A DNA stretch of 37,621 bases from JAEUOS01 sp964470865 (GCA_964470865.1 CAYYFR010000036.1:1-37621), one strand, 5' to 3'; shown: positions 1-8,963, numbered from the stretch's first letter. Numbers and translations: made by a program. Notes: generated from the letters alone by a model not told the origin.

Positions 1-1
1 C

Positions 2-145
2 TATTTCGCAGGCCTGCGCTTGCGCGGCTATCGCGAAGGCGGTGACCTGGGCGGCGGACATTTGCCGCGCAGGTCGCCTCAGGCGCGCGTCGCCCCCGAC
101 GAGCGAGTTTCGTTTGCTGCAGGCACAGGCGGGAATCGTTCTTAA
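2..145 (+). CDS. 3' end of an unidentified reading frame, cut by the window edge
   Basis: An open frame enters from the left edge and runs 47 codons to a TAA at 143-145. The visible tail is rich in Arg and Gly and has no motif I recognise. In many betaproteobacteria parA/parB precede the atp operon, but this tail does not look like the end of ParB. It could be the end of a real gene or chance open frame in GC-rich DNA. Confidence 0.25.
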   Translation, partial: YFAGLRLRGYREGGDLGGGHLPRRSPQARVAPDERVSFAAGTGGNRS

Positions 146-194
146 ACCGACGGAGTAAAATCCTATTTGCCGATGGATTGAACTGGCGGACGCA

Positions 195-416
195 ATGACT
201 TTTGACGACCGTATCACCTTTAATCCGCTACAGTGTGGCGGGCGTCCATGCATTCGCGGCATGCGCATTCGCGTCACCGACATTCTTGAAATGCTGGCAA
301 GTAATGTCTCAAACGCAGAGATCTTGCGCGACTTTCCGGATCTGGAGGCGGCGGATATTCAAGCGTGCCAGCACTATGCCGCGCGCTTGACTGACATTCC
401 GCGAATTACCGCATGA
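195..416 (+). CDS. DUF433-family antitoxin
   Basis: A 73-aa protein with the DUF433 pattern: an N-terminal ITFNPLQCGGRPCIRGMRI strand-turn segment (about residues 8-26), then a helical region with ILEMLASNVSNAEILRDFPDL (about 30-50) that resembles the DNA-binding half of this family. DUF433 proteins are usually antitoxins paired with a PIN-like toxin, and here the stop codon overlaps the start of a DUF5615 gene in ATGA (413-416), so the pair is translationally coupled. The antitoxin is expected to bind the toxin and autoregulate the promoter. I found no convincing promoter in the short upstream region. The family call is by motif; the antitoxin role is inferred from the pairing. Confidence 0.8.
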   Translation: MTFDDRITFNPLQCGGRPCIRGMRIRVTDILEMLASNVSNAEILRDFPDLEAADIQACQHYAARLTDIPRITA

Positions 417-748
417 TCTTGTGGGTGGATGCCCAATTGCCGCCGCAGATTGCGGCTTGGCTGTCCGGCGCCTTTCAAGTCGAGGCAAAAGCGCTGCGCG
501 ATATTGGACTGCGTGATGCGTCAGACGAGCAAATTTTTTCCGGCGCGGCAAGCGCAGGCGCAGTCATCCTAACCAAAGACCGGGATTTTGTTGATCTCTC
601 CTTGCGCCTGGGCGCGCCGCCCAAAATTGTCTGGTTGACCTGCGGCAATTGCACCAATCGTCATCTTCAGGAGGTGGTGTTGCATCGCTTTGACAGAGTG
701 ATTGCGCTATTGGATGCGGGTGAGGATATCGTCGAGATTGAAGATTGA
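413..748 (+). CDS. DUF5615 PIN-like toxin
   Basis: A 111-aa protein of the DUF5615 (Mut7-C/PIN-like) family. It begins with ILWVDAQLPPQIAAWL, where Asp6 is the usual first acidic residue, and has a central ILTKDRDFVDL segment (about residues 52-62) with the second acidic cluster. PIN-like toxins are metal-dependent RNases; activity here is inferred. The start overlaps the upstream DUF433 gene by 4 nt. The gene ends 12 bp before the truncated end of a transposase remnant, so the toxin itself looks full length and was not cut by that rearrangement. Confidence 0.8.
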   Translation: MILWVDAQLPPQIAAWLSGAFQVEAKALRDIGLRDASDEQIFSGAASAGAVILTKDRDFVDLSLRLGAPPKIVWLTCGNCTNRHLQEVVLHRFDRVIALLDAGEDIVEIED

Positions 749-760
749 CGGCATCGTTGT

Positions 761-1729
761 TTACTCTTCTGGACTAATCCGGCCATGTCCGTCTGCGTGA
801 ACCGTTGATTGGGCGTCGAAGACCAGTGCGCGGTCGAGCGCGTCGGGATCGACCCGCATGAGCACGTCGCGAATAATGCTTTCGCTGGGCACGGGCCGTT
901 GCCGGTTCTCAATCCGGCAACCGAAGCGTTCGCGGGCCTTGGTACCCAGATCTTTCGCCCAGCCGGCGATCGCCTTGTAGCCATCCATTCCGCACAAGGT
1001 GGCCCCTGCGGCAATGGCGAGCACGACAGGATGTGGGTGGCGCCGGCCTTGCGTTCGGCGCGGATCGGGAATGTCCTTGAAATAGGTGGGCAAGGCGCAC
1101 ATGTGTTCGATGGCGAGCATGATCTTGGGTGCCTCTTGGCGGCAATTGACGTTCAGGATGGGACGCGAGAGTTTCCACTGGGCATCGCGGCGCAGAGGGC
1201 GAACGAAGATAAGCTTGGGTGAGCCATCGCGTGCGCTGTACCCCCCTTGAATGCGTCGACTGCCCTGGGTCTGGCCAACACAGCTCCAGTTGGCGGCACG
1301 GTAGACCGTGCCGCGATAGCGCGCGCTATCGACGAAGGTTTCAAGCAAAAGCACGTGCTGGTCGAAATGGGCCAGCCAGTCGGTGTCGATACGACGTTCG
1401 CACAAGGCGAGTACTTTGGAGCCCAGGTTCGGGCAATGCCAGTCGGGCAGGATCAGGAAGCGGCTGTTGTTGGCGATCAGCTTGAGGCGGCCGTACTGGT
1501 GCCGATAATCCCAACCAATCCAGCGGTCGCGCGCGGCGCATTTCAGCGCCGACCCCGAGAAGGTCAGTAACGCAATCCATTCCTCTTGGTAGGTGGCGAC
1601 GTACCAGAGCGTGTGGCCGATCTTCGCCAAGTCGCCAAGGGTGTGGTGTTACCGCATCAGTTCCCGATAGCGCGGCTCTTCACCGGCCCCGACCGGACCA
1701 ACGGCTATTTGCTTCAGATCGATACCCAT
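761..1729 (-). pseudogene. Decayed ISAs1-type transposase with N-terminal DruA-like (DUF4338) domain
   Basis: Read on the minus strand from 1729, the frame begins MGIDLKQIAVGPVG, meets an in-frame TAA at 1649-1651, then continues with HHTLGDLAKIGHTLWYVAT. Family members usually have a Gln-like residue at that spot, so a CAA-to-TAA change is likely. The first part matches DUF4338/DruA-like domains (RDRWIGWDYRHQYGRLKL, NNSRFLILPDWHCPNL, YRGTVYRAANW). It is followed by the N-terminal domain associated with ISAs1 transposases (YFKDIPDPRRTQGRRHPHP, AIAAGATLCGMDGYKAI, VPSESIIRDVLMRVDPDALDRAL). The frame then ends within about 20 unrelated residues, so the whole DDE catalytic part is missing. This is a dead IS fragment between the toxin-antitoxin pair and the atp promoter. 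I could not identify its terminal inverted repeats. Confidence 0.8.
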
Positions 1730-1841
1730 CCGACGTTTTTACGCGGATCGCTCCGACTTGTTCGGCTTTAGATATCAATCACTTGATTGGGCAATGAATT
1801 ACTCAAAGGGGAAATTCACCGTGAGTCTTATAGAGACTTGG

Positions 1842-1870
1842 TTGATCGATGCGGCGAGTTCATTTATAAT
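1842..1870 (+). promoter_or_regulatory. Probable sigma70 promoter of the atp operon
   Basis: TTGATC (1842-1847), a 17-nt spacer, then a consensus TATAAT (1865-1870). The expected start site near 1877 lies about 45 nt before the atpI ATG at 1922. This supports that start over the longer frame that opens at 1787, inside which the promoter lies. No experimental support is available. Confidence 0.6.
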
Positions 1871-1921
1871 CCTGAGGCTTTGCGTTTCAAGCCGGAGCCA
1901 AGGCTCGCAGCCTGGTTCCGT

Positions 1922-2299
1922 ATGTCGCAGCCGTCGGGCAAAATCGTGATCTGGACGCCTCTGAAAATCGTCGGCTTGCAGGTCATTGCAAGCCTCACGT
2001 GTGCCGGTTTATGGTGGGGCATCAGGGGTCACGATGCTGCCATTGCGGCAATTTTTGGTGGTGCTGTCTGCTTCGTACCGGGAGCGTGGTTCGCGTTGCG
2101 TCTGGCGCGCGCCGGCTCGGCGCAGGATGCTTATGTGTTCGCCTTTTTCCTCGGCGAAGGCATAAAGGTCTTGCTGTCGGTCTTGATGTTCGTGCTGGTT
2201 GCGGTGCTGTTGCCCGATGCCGACTGGTTGGCGCTTTTGACCACTTATATCGCGGTGTTGCAGGTGTATTTGTTTGGCTTGTATCTGACTGCCCGCTAG
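1922..2299 (+). CDS. atpI: ATP synthase accessory protein I
   Basis: A 125-aa hydrophobic protein starting MSQPSGKIVIWTPLKIVGLQ, with about four membrane segments (roughly residues 15-35, 40-60, 75-95 and 100-120). AtpI is a non-stoichiometric membrane protein thought to help assemble the c-ring. It is the usual first gene of proteobacterial atp operons, directly before atpB, as here. The frame is open upstream to 1787, but the strong promoter lies inside that extension, so the internal ATG is preferred. No strong Shine-Dalgarno sequence is visible. Family assignment rests on size, membrane pattern and position, because AtpI is poorly conserved. Confidence 0.85.
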   Translation: MSQPSGKIVIWTPLKIVGLQVIASLTCAGLWWGIRGHDAAIAAIFGGAVCFVPGAWFALRLARAGSAQDAYVFAFFLGEGIKVLLSVLMFVLVAVLLPDADWLALLTTYIAVLQVYLFGLYLTAR

Positions 2300-2362
2300 A
2301 GGCGTTTCCACGGCGGGATGGCGATTTTCGGGTTGGTGTTTTTTAATATTTGCGGATCAATC

Positions 2363-3193
2363 ATGGCAGCTGGCGCAAACCCTCCTACCTCCTCCGAGTA
2401 CATCGTGCATCACCTGCAGCATCTGCAGAGTGTCAAGCAGGGCTTCATCATCGACATGAGCGTGATCAACTGGGACACCCTGTTCTGGTCGATCGCGATG
2501 GGTGTGGTCACCCTGGGCATTCTTATCGCCGCGGCTTCGCGCGCCAGTTCCGGCGTGCCCGGGCGCTTTCAGGCGGCCGTCGAGATGTTGGTCGAGATGG
2601 TCGAATCGCAGTCCAAGGGCATCATTCCGCATGGTGACCGCAGCTTCATCGCCCCGCTGGCGTTGACGGTATTCGTCTGGGTGTTGTTGATGAACGCACT
2701 CGATTTTCTGCCGGTCGACCTGCCGCACTATGTATTCGAATGGACCGGTCTTGCCACCTACATTCCCTACCATCGCATCGTCCCGACCGCCGATCTGAAC
2801 GGCACCATCGGCATCTCGCTCGGTGTTCTCATCCTGATGCTCTACTACAACGTCAAGATCAAGGGCGCGGGCGGCTTCGTGCACGAACTGTTTTGCGCCC
2901 CGTTCGGCGCGCATCCGGCGCTGTGGATCCCGAATTTCGCACTCAACATGATTGAATTCGCCGCCAAGACCGTGTCACTTGGCATGCGGCTGTTCGGCAA
3001 CATGTTCGCCGGCGAACTCATCTTCCTGCTCATCGCGCTGCTCGGCGCCACCGGTGTCTGGTGGCTGTTCGGCATGCATCTGATCGCCGGCACCATCTGG
3101 GCGATCTTCCACATCCTGATCGTCGTCCTGCAGGCGTTCATTTTCATGATGCTGACCCTGGTTTACCTGGGTCAAGCGCACGAAGGGCATTGA
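2363..3193 (+). CDS. atpB: F1Fo ATP synthase subunit a
   Basis: A 276-aa polytopic membrane protein, subunit a of the Fo motor, which forms the proton half-channels against the c-ring. The start at 2363 gives MAAGANPPTSSEYIVHHLQHL, matching the SEYIxHHLxHL N-terminus of betaproteobacterial AtpB; a longer frame from 2318 adds 15 residues that do not fit the family. The essential stator arginine is Arg209 in SLGMRLFGNMFAGE. The C-terminal helices (FHILIVVLQAFIFMMLTLVYLGQA) are typical. The gene lies 63 bp after atpI and is followed by a 180-bp leader before atpE. Confidence 0.96.
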   Translation: MAAGANPPTSSEYIVHHLQHLQSVKQGFIIDMSVINWDTLFWSIAMGVVTLGILIAAASRASSGVPGRFQAAVEMLVEMVESQSKGIIPHGDRSFIAPLALTVFVWVLLMNALDFLPVDLPHYVFEWTGLATYIPYHRIVPTADLNGTIGISLGVLILMLYYNVKIKGAGGFVHELFCAPFGAHPALWIPNFALNMIEFAAKTVSLGMRLFGNMFAGELIFLLIALLGATGVWWLFGMHLIAGTIWAIFHILIVVLQAFIFMMLTLVYLGQAHEGH

Positions 3194-3373
3194 TCGCCAG
3201 GGTTTTCGGGAAACACTGAATCAGCCCGCATTGAACAAGTGTCGTTGTTGCACCGTTTTTAAGTGAGTCAAGGTTGCCGTTCGAGAGTCAGCAATCCAGG
3301 GGCTCATCCAGTAGTTTTCATAGTTCGTAGTTTTTCATTTCAACCATCCGTCAAACGAAAAGAAGGAGTCATC
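3194..3373 (+). promoter_or_regulatory. atpB-atpE intergenic leader with AT-rich segment before atpE
   Basis: This 180-bp gap is much longer than the neighbouring 14-40 bp gaps. It contains a small interrupted hairpin soon after the atpB stop (3198-3218). It also has a segment from about 3310 to 3365 that is clearly richer in A and T than its surroundings, ending in AAGGAG just before the atpE ATG. In E. coli the atpE initiation region is an unstructured U/A-rich enhancer that raises translation of the c subunit; the same role is inferred here. No -10/-35 pair was convincing. Confidence 0.4.
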
Positions 3374-3616
3374 ATGACTAACGTTGGTCTCGTAGCACTG
3401 GCCGCCGGCCTGATCATTGGCATGGGCGCAATCGGCGCATGTATCGGCATCGGCATCATGGGCGGCAAGTTCATCGAGGCATCGGCGCGCCAGCCCGAGC
3501 TGATGGACAAGCTGCAGACCAAGATGTTTTTGTTGGCCGGCCTGATCGACGCCGCGTTCCTGATCGGTGTCGGTATCGCGATGATGTTCGCTTTCGCCAA
3601 TCCGTTCAAAGGTTGA
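3374..3616 (+). CDS. atpE: F1Fo ATP synthase subunit c
   Basis: An 80-aa hairpin of two transmembrane helices (about residues 5-30 and 50-75) joined by the polar ARQPEL loop (residues 38-43) that contacts the F1 stalk. The ion-carrying carboxylate is Asp59 in LAGLIDAAFLI. The glutamine/serine ligand set of sodium-type rings is absent, so a proton ring is expected. The ATG at 3374 has an excellent AAGGAG 5-7 nt upstream. A longer frame from 3263 would add 37 non-family residues and is not used. The glycine-rich first helix (GMGAIGACIGIGIMGG) is the normal packing motif. Confidence 0.97.
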   Translation: MTNVGLVALAAGLIIGMGAIGACIGIGIMGGKFIEASARQPELMDKLQTKMFLLAGLIDAAFLIGVGIAMMFAFANPFKG

Positions 3617-3650
3617 TCGGTCTCCCTGAACATCCATTAAGGGGTTCCAG

Positions 3651-4121
3651 ATGAATCTCAATGCAACATTCATCGCTCAGCTGATCGTGTTTTTCGTGCT
3701 GGCGTGGGTCACCATGACCTTCGTCTGGCCGCCGATCATGAAGGCCTTGGATGAGCGCGCCAAGAAGATCGCCGACGGCTTGGCCGCCGCTGATCGCGGC
3801 AAGCTCGAGCTGGCCGAGGCGAACAAGCGGGTCGAGGCCGAACTGGTCAAATCGCGTGCCGACAACCAGGCACGCCTGGCGGATGCCGAGAAGCAGGCGG
3901 CGCAGTTGATCGACGCGGCCAAGAAGACGGCCGAGGCTGAAAAAGCGCGCATTCTGGCCCAGGCCAAGGTCGAGGCGGCGCAGGAAGTGCAGCGCGCCAA
4001 GGATGCCTTGCGCAATGCGGTGGCTGAGCTGGCTGTCAAGGGTGCCGAGCAGATTTTGCGGCGTGAAGTCAACGCCCAGGCACATGCCGACCTGCTTGGC
4101 CAGCTCAAAGCGCAGCTCTAG
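3651..4121 (+). CDS. atpF: F1Fo ATP synthase subunit b
   Basis: A 156-aa peripheral-stalk subunit. The N-terminus MNLNATFIAQLIVFFVLAWVTMTFVWPPI gives one membrane anchor. It is followed by a long charged helix full of Ala, Lys, Glu and Arg (about residues 30-140) that forms the b-b coiled coil connecting Fo to F1. AAGGGG lies 7 nt before the ATG. Length matches the E. coli protein. A single b gene is present, so the stalk is expected to be a homodimer. Confidence 0.96.
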   Translation: MNLNATFIAQLIVFFVLAWVTMTFVWPPIMKALDERAKKIADGLAAADRGKLELAEANKRVEAELVKSRADNQARLADAEKQAAQLIDAAKKTAEAEKARILAQAKVEAAQEVQRAKDALRNAVAELAVKGAEQILRREVNAQAHADLLGQLKAQL

Positions 4122-4135
4122 GCGAAGGAGCGAGC

Positions 4136-4675
4136 ATGGCCGAACTTTCCACCATTGCCCGGCCCTATGCCGAAGCCGTATTCCGCGTCGCCAGAAATGG
4201 TGACCTTGACGCGTGGAACGCGCTCGTGGCCGAAATGGCCGCAGTGGCCGACACGCCCGAAATGCGCGCTTTGGTGCTTGATCCAAACCTCAGCCCGGAC
4301 AAGATTTACGGGGTTTTCACCGGTGTGATGAAAGCACCGCTCGGCGCGGAAGCGCAGAATTTCCTGCGCCTTCTGATCGAGAATGATCGCGTGGTTGCGT
4401 TGCCGGAAATCGCCACCCAGTTCGCACAGTTGAAAAACCGGCTGGAAGGCGCGGCCGAGGCTGAGATCGCTTCGGCCTTTCCGTTGACCGACGCCCAGGT
4501 GGGCGACCTGATCAACGGCCTGAAGAAGAAGTTCGGCGGCATGACGCTGAAGGCGCATGTGAAGATCGATCCGGAACTGATTGGTGGCGTGCGCGTCACC
4601 GTCGGCGACGAAGTGTTCGATACCTCGGTGCGTGCCCAGCTGGAACACATGCGCACCATCCTGACGGCGGCCTGA
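4136..4675 (+). CDS. atpH: F1Fo ATP synthase subunit delta
   Basis: A 179-aa OSCP/delta subunit that caps the F1 head and binds the b stalk. The N-terminal domain starts AELSTIARPYAEAVFRVA, the standard motif of the family. The C-terminal part contains ELIGGVRVTVGDEVFDTSVRAQLEHM (about residues 145-172), also characteristic. The gene starts 14 nt after atpF with GAAGGAG as ribosome binding site, and is followed by atpA after 41 nt. Confidence 0.96.
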   Translation: MAELSTIARPYAEAVFRVARNGDLDAWNALVAEMAAVADTPEMRALVLDPNLSPDKIYGVFTGVMKAPLGAEAQNFLRLLIENDRVVALPEIATQFAQLKNRLEGAAEAEIASAFPLTDAQVGDLINGLKKKFGGMTLKAHVKIDPELIGGVRVTVGDEVFDTSVRAQLEHMRTILTAA

Positions 4676-4716
4676 AGCGCCGGCAGGTCCAGATACGAAT
4701 CCAGGAGTCACTTGTC

Positions 4717-6264
<1,548 letters not shown>

Positions 6265-6268
6265 TTGC

Positions 6269-6344
6269 CATGACGCCACGCTTTGCGTGGCGTCATGACT
6301 CGCCGGATTGGAACGGACGCTTTGCCCCGTCGTTCAATCTGGCG
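6269..6344 (+). promoter_or_regulatory. Tandem RNA hairpins between atpA and atpG
   Basis: Hairpin 1 is a perfect 13-bp stem (CATGACGCCACGC at 6269-6281 with GCGTGGCGTCATG at 6285-6297) and a TTT loop. Hairpin 2 pairs 6301-6319 with 6328-6344 around an 8-nt loop, about 17 pairs with a bulge and G-U pairs. No U-run follows either stem, so these do not look like simple intrinsic terminators, and the essential genes atpG, atpD and atpC lie downstream. They may stabilise mRNA ends after processing or tune the ratio of cistrons. The arrangement resembles the two hairpin pairs further down the operon, although the sequence is not obviously homologous. Confidence 0.7.
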
Positions 6345-6377
6345 CTGGCAGGCTAGAACGGTTTAGAGGAATTCCTG

Positions 6378-7256
6378 ATGGCAGGTAGCAAGGAAATCAG
6401 AACCAAGATCAAGAGCGTGCAAAACACGCGCAAGATCACCAAGGCGATGGAAATGGTCGCGGCCTCGAAGATGCGCCGTGCGCAGGAACGCATGCGCGCT
6501 GCGCGCCCTTATGGCGACAAGATTCGCAACATTGCGGCCCATATGTCGCAGGCGAATCCGGAATATCGCCACCCGTTTCTGGTCAAGCGCGAGCAGGTGA
6601 GGAACGCCGGTGTCATTCTGGTGACCACCGACAAAGGTTTGTGCGGTGGTATGAATACCAATATCCTGCGGCTGACCACCAATAAATTGAAAGAGCTCGA
6701 GGCCGGCGGGGCCAAGATTGAAGCCACGGCCATCGGCAACAAGGGCTTCGGCTTTCTTAACCGGATCGGTGCCAAGGTGGTGTCCCACGCGATTCAGATC
6801 GGCGACAAGCCGCATCTGGATAAGCTCATCGGCCCGGTCAAGGTGCAGCTCGATGCTTATGCCGAAGGCAGGCTCGACGTGGTGTACCTGGCCTATACCC
6901 GCTTCATCAACACCATGAAGCAGGAGCCGGTGGTCGAACAGTTGCTGCCGCTCACCGCCGACAAGTTCGCGCAGAGCGAGTCCGAGAAGGAAGCGTACGG
7001 CTGGGATTACATCTACGAGCCGGATCCGAAGTCAGTGGTCGACGAACTGCTGGTGCGCTATGTCGAGGCGATTGTTTATCAGGCCGTCACCGAAAACATG
7101 TCGTCGGAGCAGTCGGCACGCATGGTGGCGATGAAGTCGGCGTCAGATAACGCCAAGAAGGTGATCGACGACCTGCAATTGACCTACAACAAGGCGCGGC
7201 AGGCGGCAATCACCAAGGAATTGTCCGAAATCGTCAGCGGTGCTGCCGCCGTTTGA
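6378..7256 (+). CDS. atpG: F1Fo ATP synthase subunit gamma
   Basis: A 292-aa central rotor shaft. The N-terminal helix MAGSKEIRTKIKSVQNTRKITKAMEMVAASKMRRAQ and the C-terminal helix ending ITKELSEIVSGAAAV form the coiled coil inside the alpha3beta3 head. The middle contains LVTTDKGLCGGMNTNI (about residues 80-95), the family signature. The ATG is preceded by AGAGGA. It lies 113 bp after atpA, the gap being mostly filled by two hairpins. Confidence 0.97.
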   Translation: MAGSKEIRTKIKSVQNTRKITKAMEMVAASKMRRAQERMRAARPYGDKIRNIAAHMSQANPEYRHPFLVKREQVRNAGVILVTTDKGLCGGMNTNILRLTTNKLKELEAGGAKIEATAIGNKGFGFLNRIGAKVVSHAIQIGDKPHLDKLIGPVKVQLDAYAEGRLDVVYLAYTRFINTMKQEPVVEQLLPLTADKFAQSESEKEAYGWDYIYEPDPKSVVDELLVRYVEAIVYQAVTENMSSEQSARMVAMKSASDNAKKVIDDLQLTYNKARQAAITKELSEIVSGAAAV

Positions 7257-7257
7257 T

Positions 7258-7331
7258 CCGCCAAAAGTAAAAACTACTTTTGGCGGGCTTGGTTTGCATG
7301 CAATCGCCGGCGCAGCCGGACAAATTGCATG
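7258..7331 (+). repeat. 74-nt double-hairpin element, copy A (atpG-atpD gap)
   Basis: The element starts immediately after the atpG stop. Stem 1 is a perfect 12-bp helix (CCGCCAAAAGTA 7258-7269 with TACTTTTGGCGG 7275-7286) closing a 5-nt loop. Stem 2 has an outer 8-bp helix (CATGCAAT 7297-7304 with ATTGCATG 7324-7331) and an inner 5-bp helix (CCGGC 7307-7311 with GCCGG 7315-7319). A second copy with the same layout and length follows atpD at 8846-8919. The remaining 88 nt before atpD show nothing more than its ribosome binding site. Confidence 0.85.
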
Positions 7332-7419
7332 AGGTAAGTGCCACGCAAGGACTGGCGCTGTTGGCAAGCCTGTCTTTTCCTGGCCGGGATCGAATTGATA
7401 TAGTCGAGAGGTGGTTTTC

Positions 7420-8844
7420 ATGAGTCAAGGTTCAATCGTTCAGTGCATCGGCGCGGTGGTCGATATCCAGTTTCCGCGCGCAGGCATGCCCAAGGTGTAT
7501 GAAGCATTGCGGCTGATGCCCACCGAGACCAACAAGCTGGTCGAGCAGGGGCTCACCTTCGAAGTCGAGCAACAGCTCGGTGACGGCGTGGTGCGCACTA
7601 TCGCCATGGGTTCAACCGATGGCCTGCAGCGCGGCATGGGCGTCACCAGTACTGGCGCCCCGATTCAGGTGCCGGTCGGCGCCGGAACGCTCGGCCGCGT
7701 GATGGACGTACTCGGGCGCCCGATCGACGAGCGCGGCCCGATCCAGAGCGAAGAGCGGCGCTCGATTCACCAGGCTGCGCCCAAGTTCGAGGAGCTGTCG
7801 CCTTCGGTCGAACTGCTCGAAACCGGCATCAAGGTGATCGACCTGATCTGCCCGTTCGCCAAGGGCGGCAAGATCGGTCTGTTCGGCGGCGCCGGTGTCG
7901 GCAAGACCGTGAACATGCTGGAACTGATCAACAACATTGCCAAGGCGCGCAGCGGCTTGTCGGTGTTCGCCGGCGTCGGTGAGCGCACGCGTGAAGGCAA
8001 TGACTTCTATCACGAGATGTCGGAAGCCAACGTGATCGTGCAGGAAGACCTGTCGAAGTCGAAAGTCGCGATGGTGTTCGGCCAGATGAACGAGCCACCG
8101 GGCAACCGCCTGCGCGTCGCCTTGTCGGGCCTGACCATGGCCGAGAAATTCCGCGACGAAGGCAAGGACATCCTGTTCTTCGTCGACAACATCTATCGCT
8201 ACACCTTGGCCGGTACCGAAGTGTCGGCGCTGTTGGGCCGCATGCCTTCCGCGGTGGGCTACCAGCCGACCCTGGCTGAAGAAATGGGCAAGTTGCAGGA
8301 GCGCATCACCTCCACCAAGGTCGGCTCGATCACCTCGATCCAGGCCGTGTATGTGCCGGCCGACGACTTGACCGACCCGTCGCCGGCAACTACCTTCGCC
8401 CACCTTGACGCAACCGTGGTGTTGTCCCGCGACATCGCTTCGCTGGGTATCTACCCGGCGGTCGACCCGCTCGACTCCACCTCGCGCCAGGTTGATCCGA
8501 ACACCATCGGCGAAGAGCATTACAGCGTGACGCGCCGGGTGCAGGCGACACTGCAGCGCTATAAGGAATTGCGTGACATCATCGCCATTCTGGGCATGGA
8601 CGAGCTGGCGCCGGACGACAAGCTGGCCGTGGCGCGCGCGCGCAAGATTCAGCGTTTCCTGTCGCAGCCGTTCCATGTGGCCGAGGTGTTTACCGGTTCG
8701 CCCGGCAAATACGTGACGCTGGCCGAAACCATTCGCGGCTTCAAGATGATTGTCGACGGCGAGTGCGACGCCCTGCCCGAGCAGGCCTTCTACATGGTCG
8801 GCACCATTGACGAAGCGATTGAAAAGGCCAAGACCCTGAACTGA
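7420..8844 (+). CDS. atpD: F1Fo ATP synthase subunit beta
   Basis: A 474-aa catalytic beta subunit, where ATP is made from ADP and phosphate. Walker A is GGAGVGKT at residues 156-163. The catalytic GERTREGNDFYHEM segment (about 187-200), FFVDNIYRYTLAGTEVSALLGRMPSA and the VYVPADDLTDPSPATTF loop are all intact. The ATG at 7420 is used because MSQGSIVQCIGAVVDIQF is the family N-terminus and GAGAGGTGG lies just upstream; the open frame starts 9 nt earlier at a GTG inside that ribosome binding site. The stop is directly followed by the second double-hairpin copy. Confidence 0.98.
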   Translation: MSQGSIVQCIGAVVDIQFPRAGMPKVYEALRLMPTETNKLVEQGLTFEVEQQLGDGVVRTIAMGSTDGLQRGMGVTSTGAPIQVPVGAGTLGRVMDVLGRPIDERGPIQSEERRSIHQAAPKFEELSPSVELLETGIKVIDLICPFAKGGKIGLFGGAGVGKTVNMLELINNIAKARSGLSVFAGVGERTREGNDFYHEMSEANVIVQEDLSKSKVAMVFGQMNEPPGNRLRVALSGLTMAEKFRDEGKDILFFVDNIYRYTLAGTEVSALLGRMPSAVGYQPTLAEEMGKLQERITSTKVGSITSIQAVYVPADDLTDPSPATTFAHLDATVVLSRDIASLGIYPAVDPLDSTSRQVDPNTIGEEHYSVTRRVQATLQRYKELRDIIAILGMDELAPDDKLAVARARKIQRFLSQPFHVAEVFTGSPGKYVTLAETIRGFKMIVDGECDALPEQAFYMVGTIDEAIEKAKTLN

Positions 8845-8845
8845 G

Positions 8846-8919
8846 CGGAAAAAAGTGCACCCCTACTTTTTTCCGGGCTGTCTTGCACGAAAGCGCCGGC
8901 CGAGCCGGACGATTTCGTG
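8846..8919 (+). repeat. 74-nt double-hairpin element, copy B (atpD-atpC gap)
   Basis: Stem 1 is CGGAAAAAAGT (8846-8856) with ACTTTTTTCCG (8865-8875), an 11-bp helix with an 8-nt loop. Stem 2 has outer CACGAAA (8886-8892) with TTTCGTG (8913-8919) and inner CCGGC (8896-8900) with GCCGG (8904-8908). Compared with copy A, several base pairs differ on both arms while pairing is kept, whereas the inner CCGGC/GCCGG helix and the GGGCT linker region are nearly unchanged. The element sits 1 nt after the atpD stop, as copy A does after atpG. Function is unknown. Confidence 0.85.
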
Positions 8920-8963
8920 ATTGAAGGGCCACGAAGAAGCATTCCGCAGGCGAGGTAAACCCA

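Noticed and set aside
1787..2299. Longer atpI start at 1787
   Set aside because: The likely promoter (1842-1870) lies inside the extension, and the MSQPSG start at 1922 fits AtpI.
7996..8260. Apparent unusual Tyr in the beta-subunit motif NIYRYTLAG
   Set aside because: The same YRYTLAG form occurs in ordinary proteobacterial AtpD, including that of E. coli, so it is not remarkable.
6269..8919. Reading the atp hairpins as ordinary intrinsic terminators
   Set aside because: No U-run follows the stems and essential operon genes lie downstream in the same orientation. Partial termination cannot be excluded.
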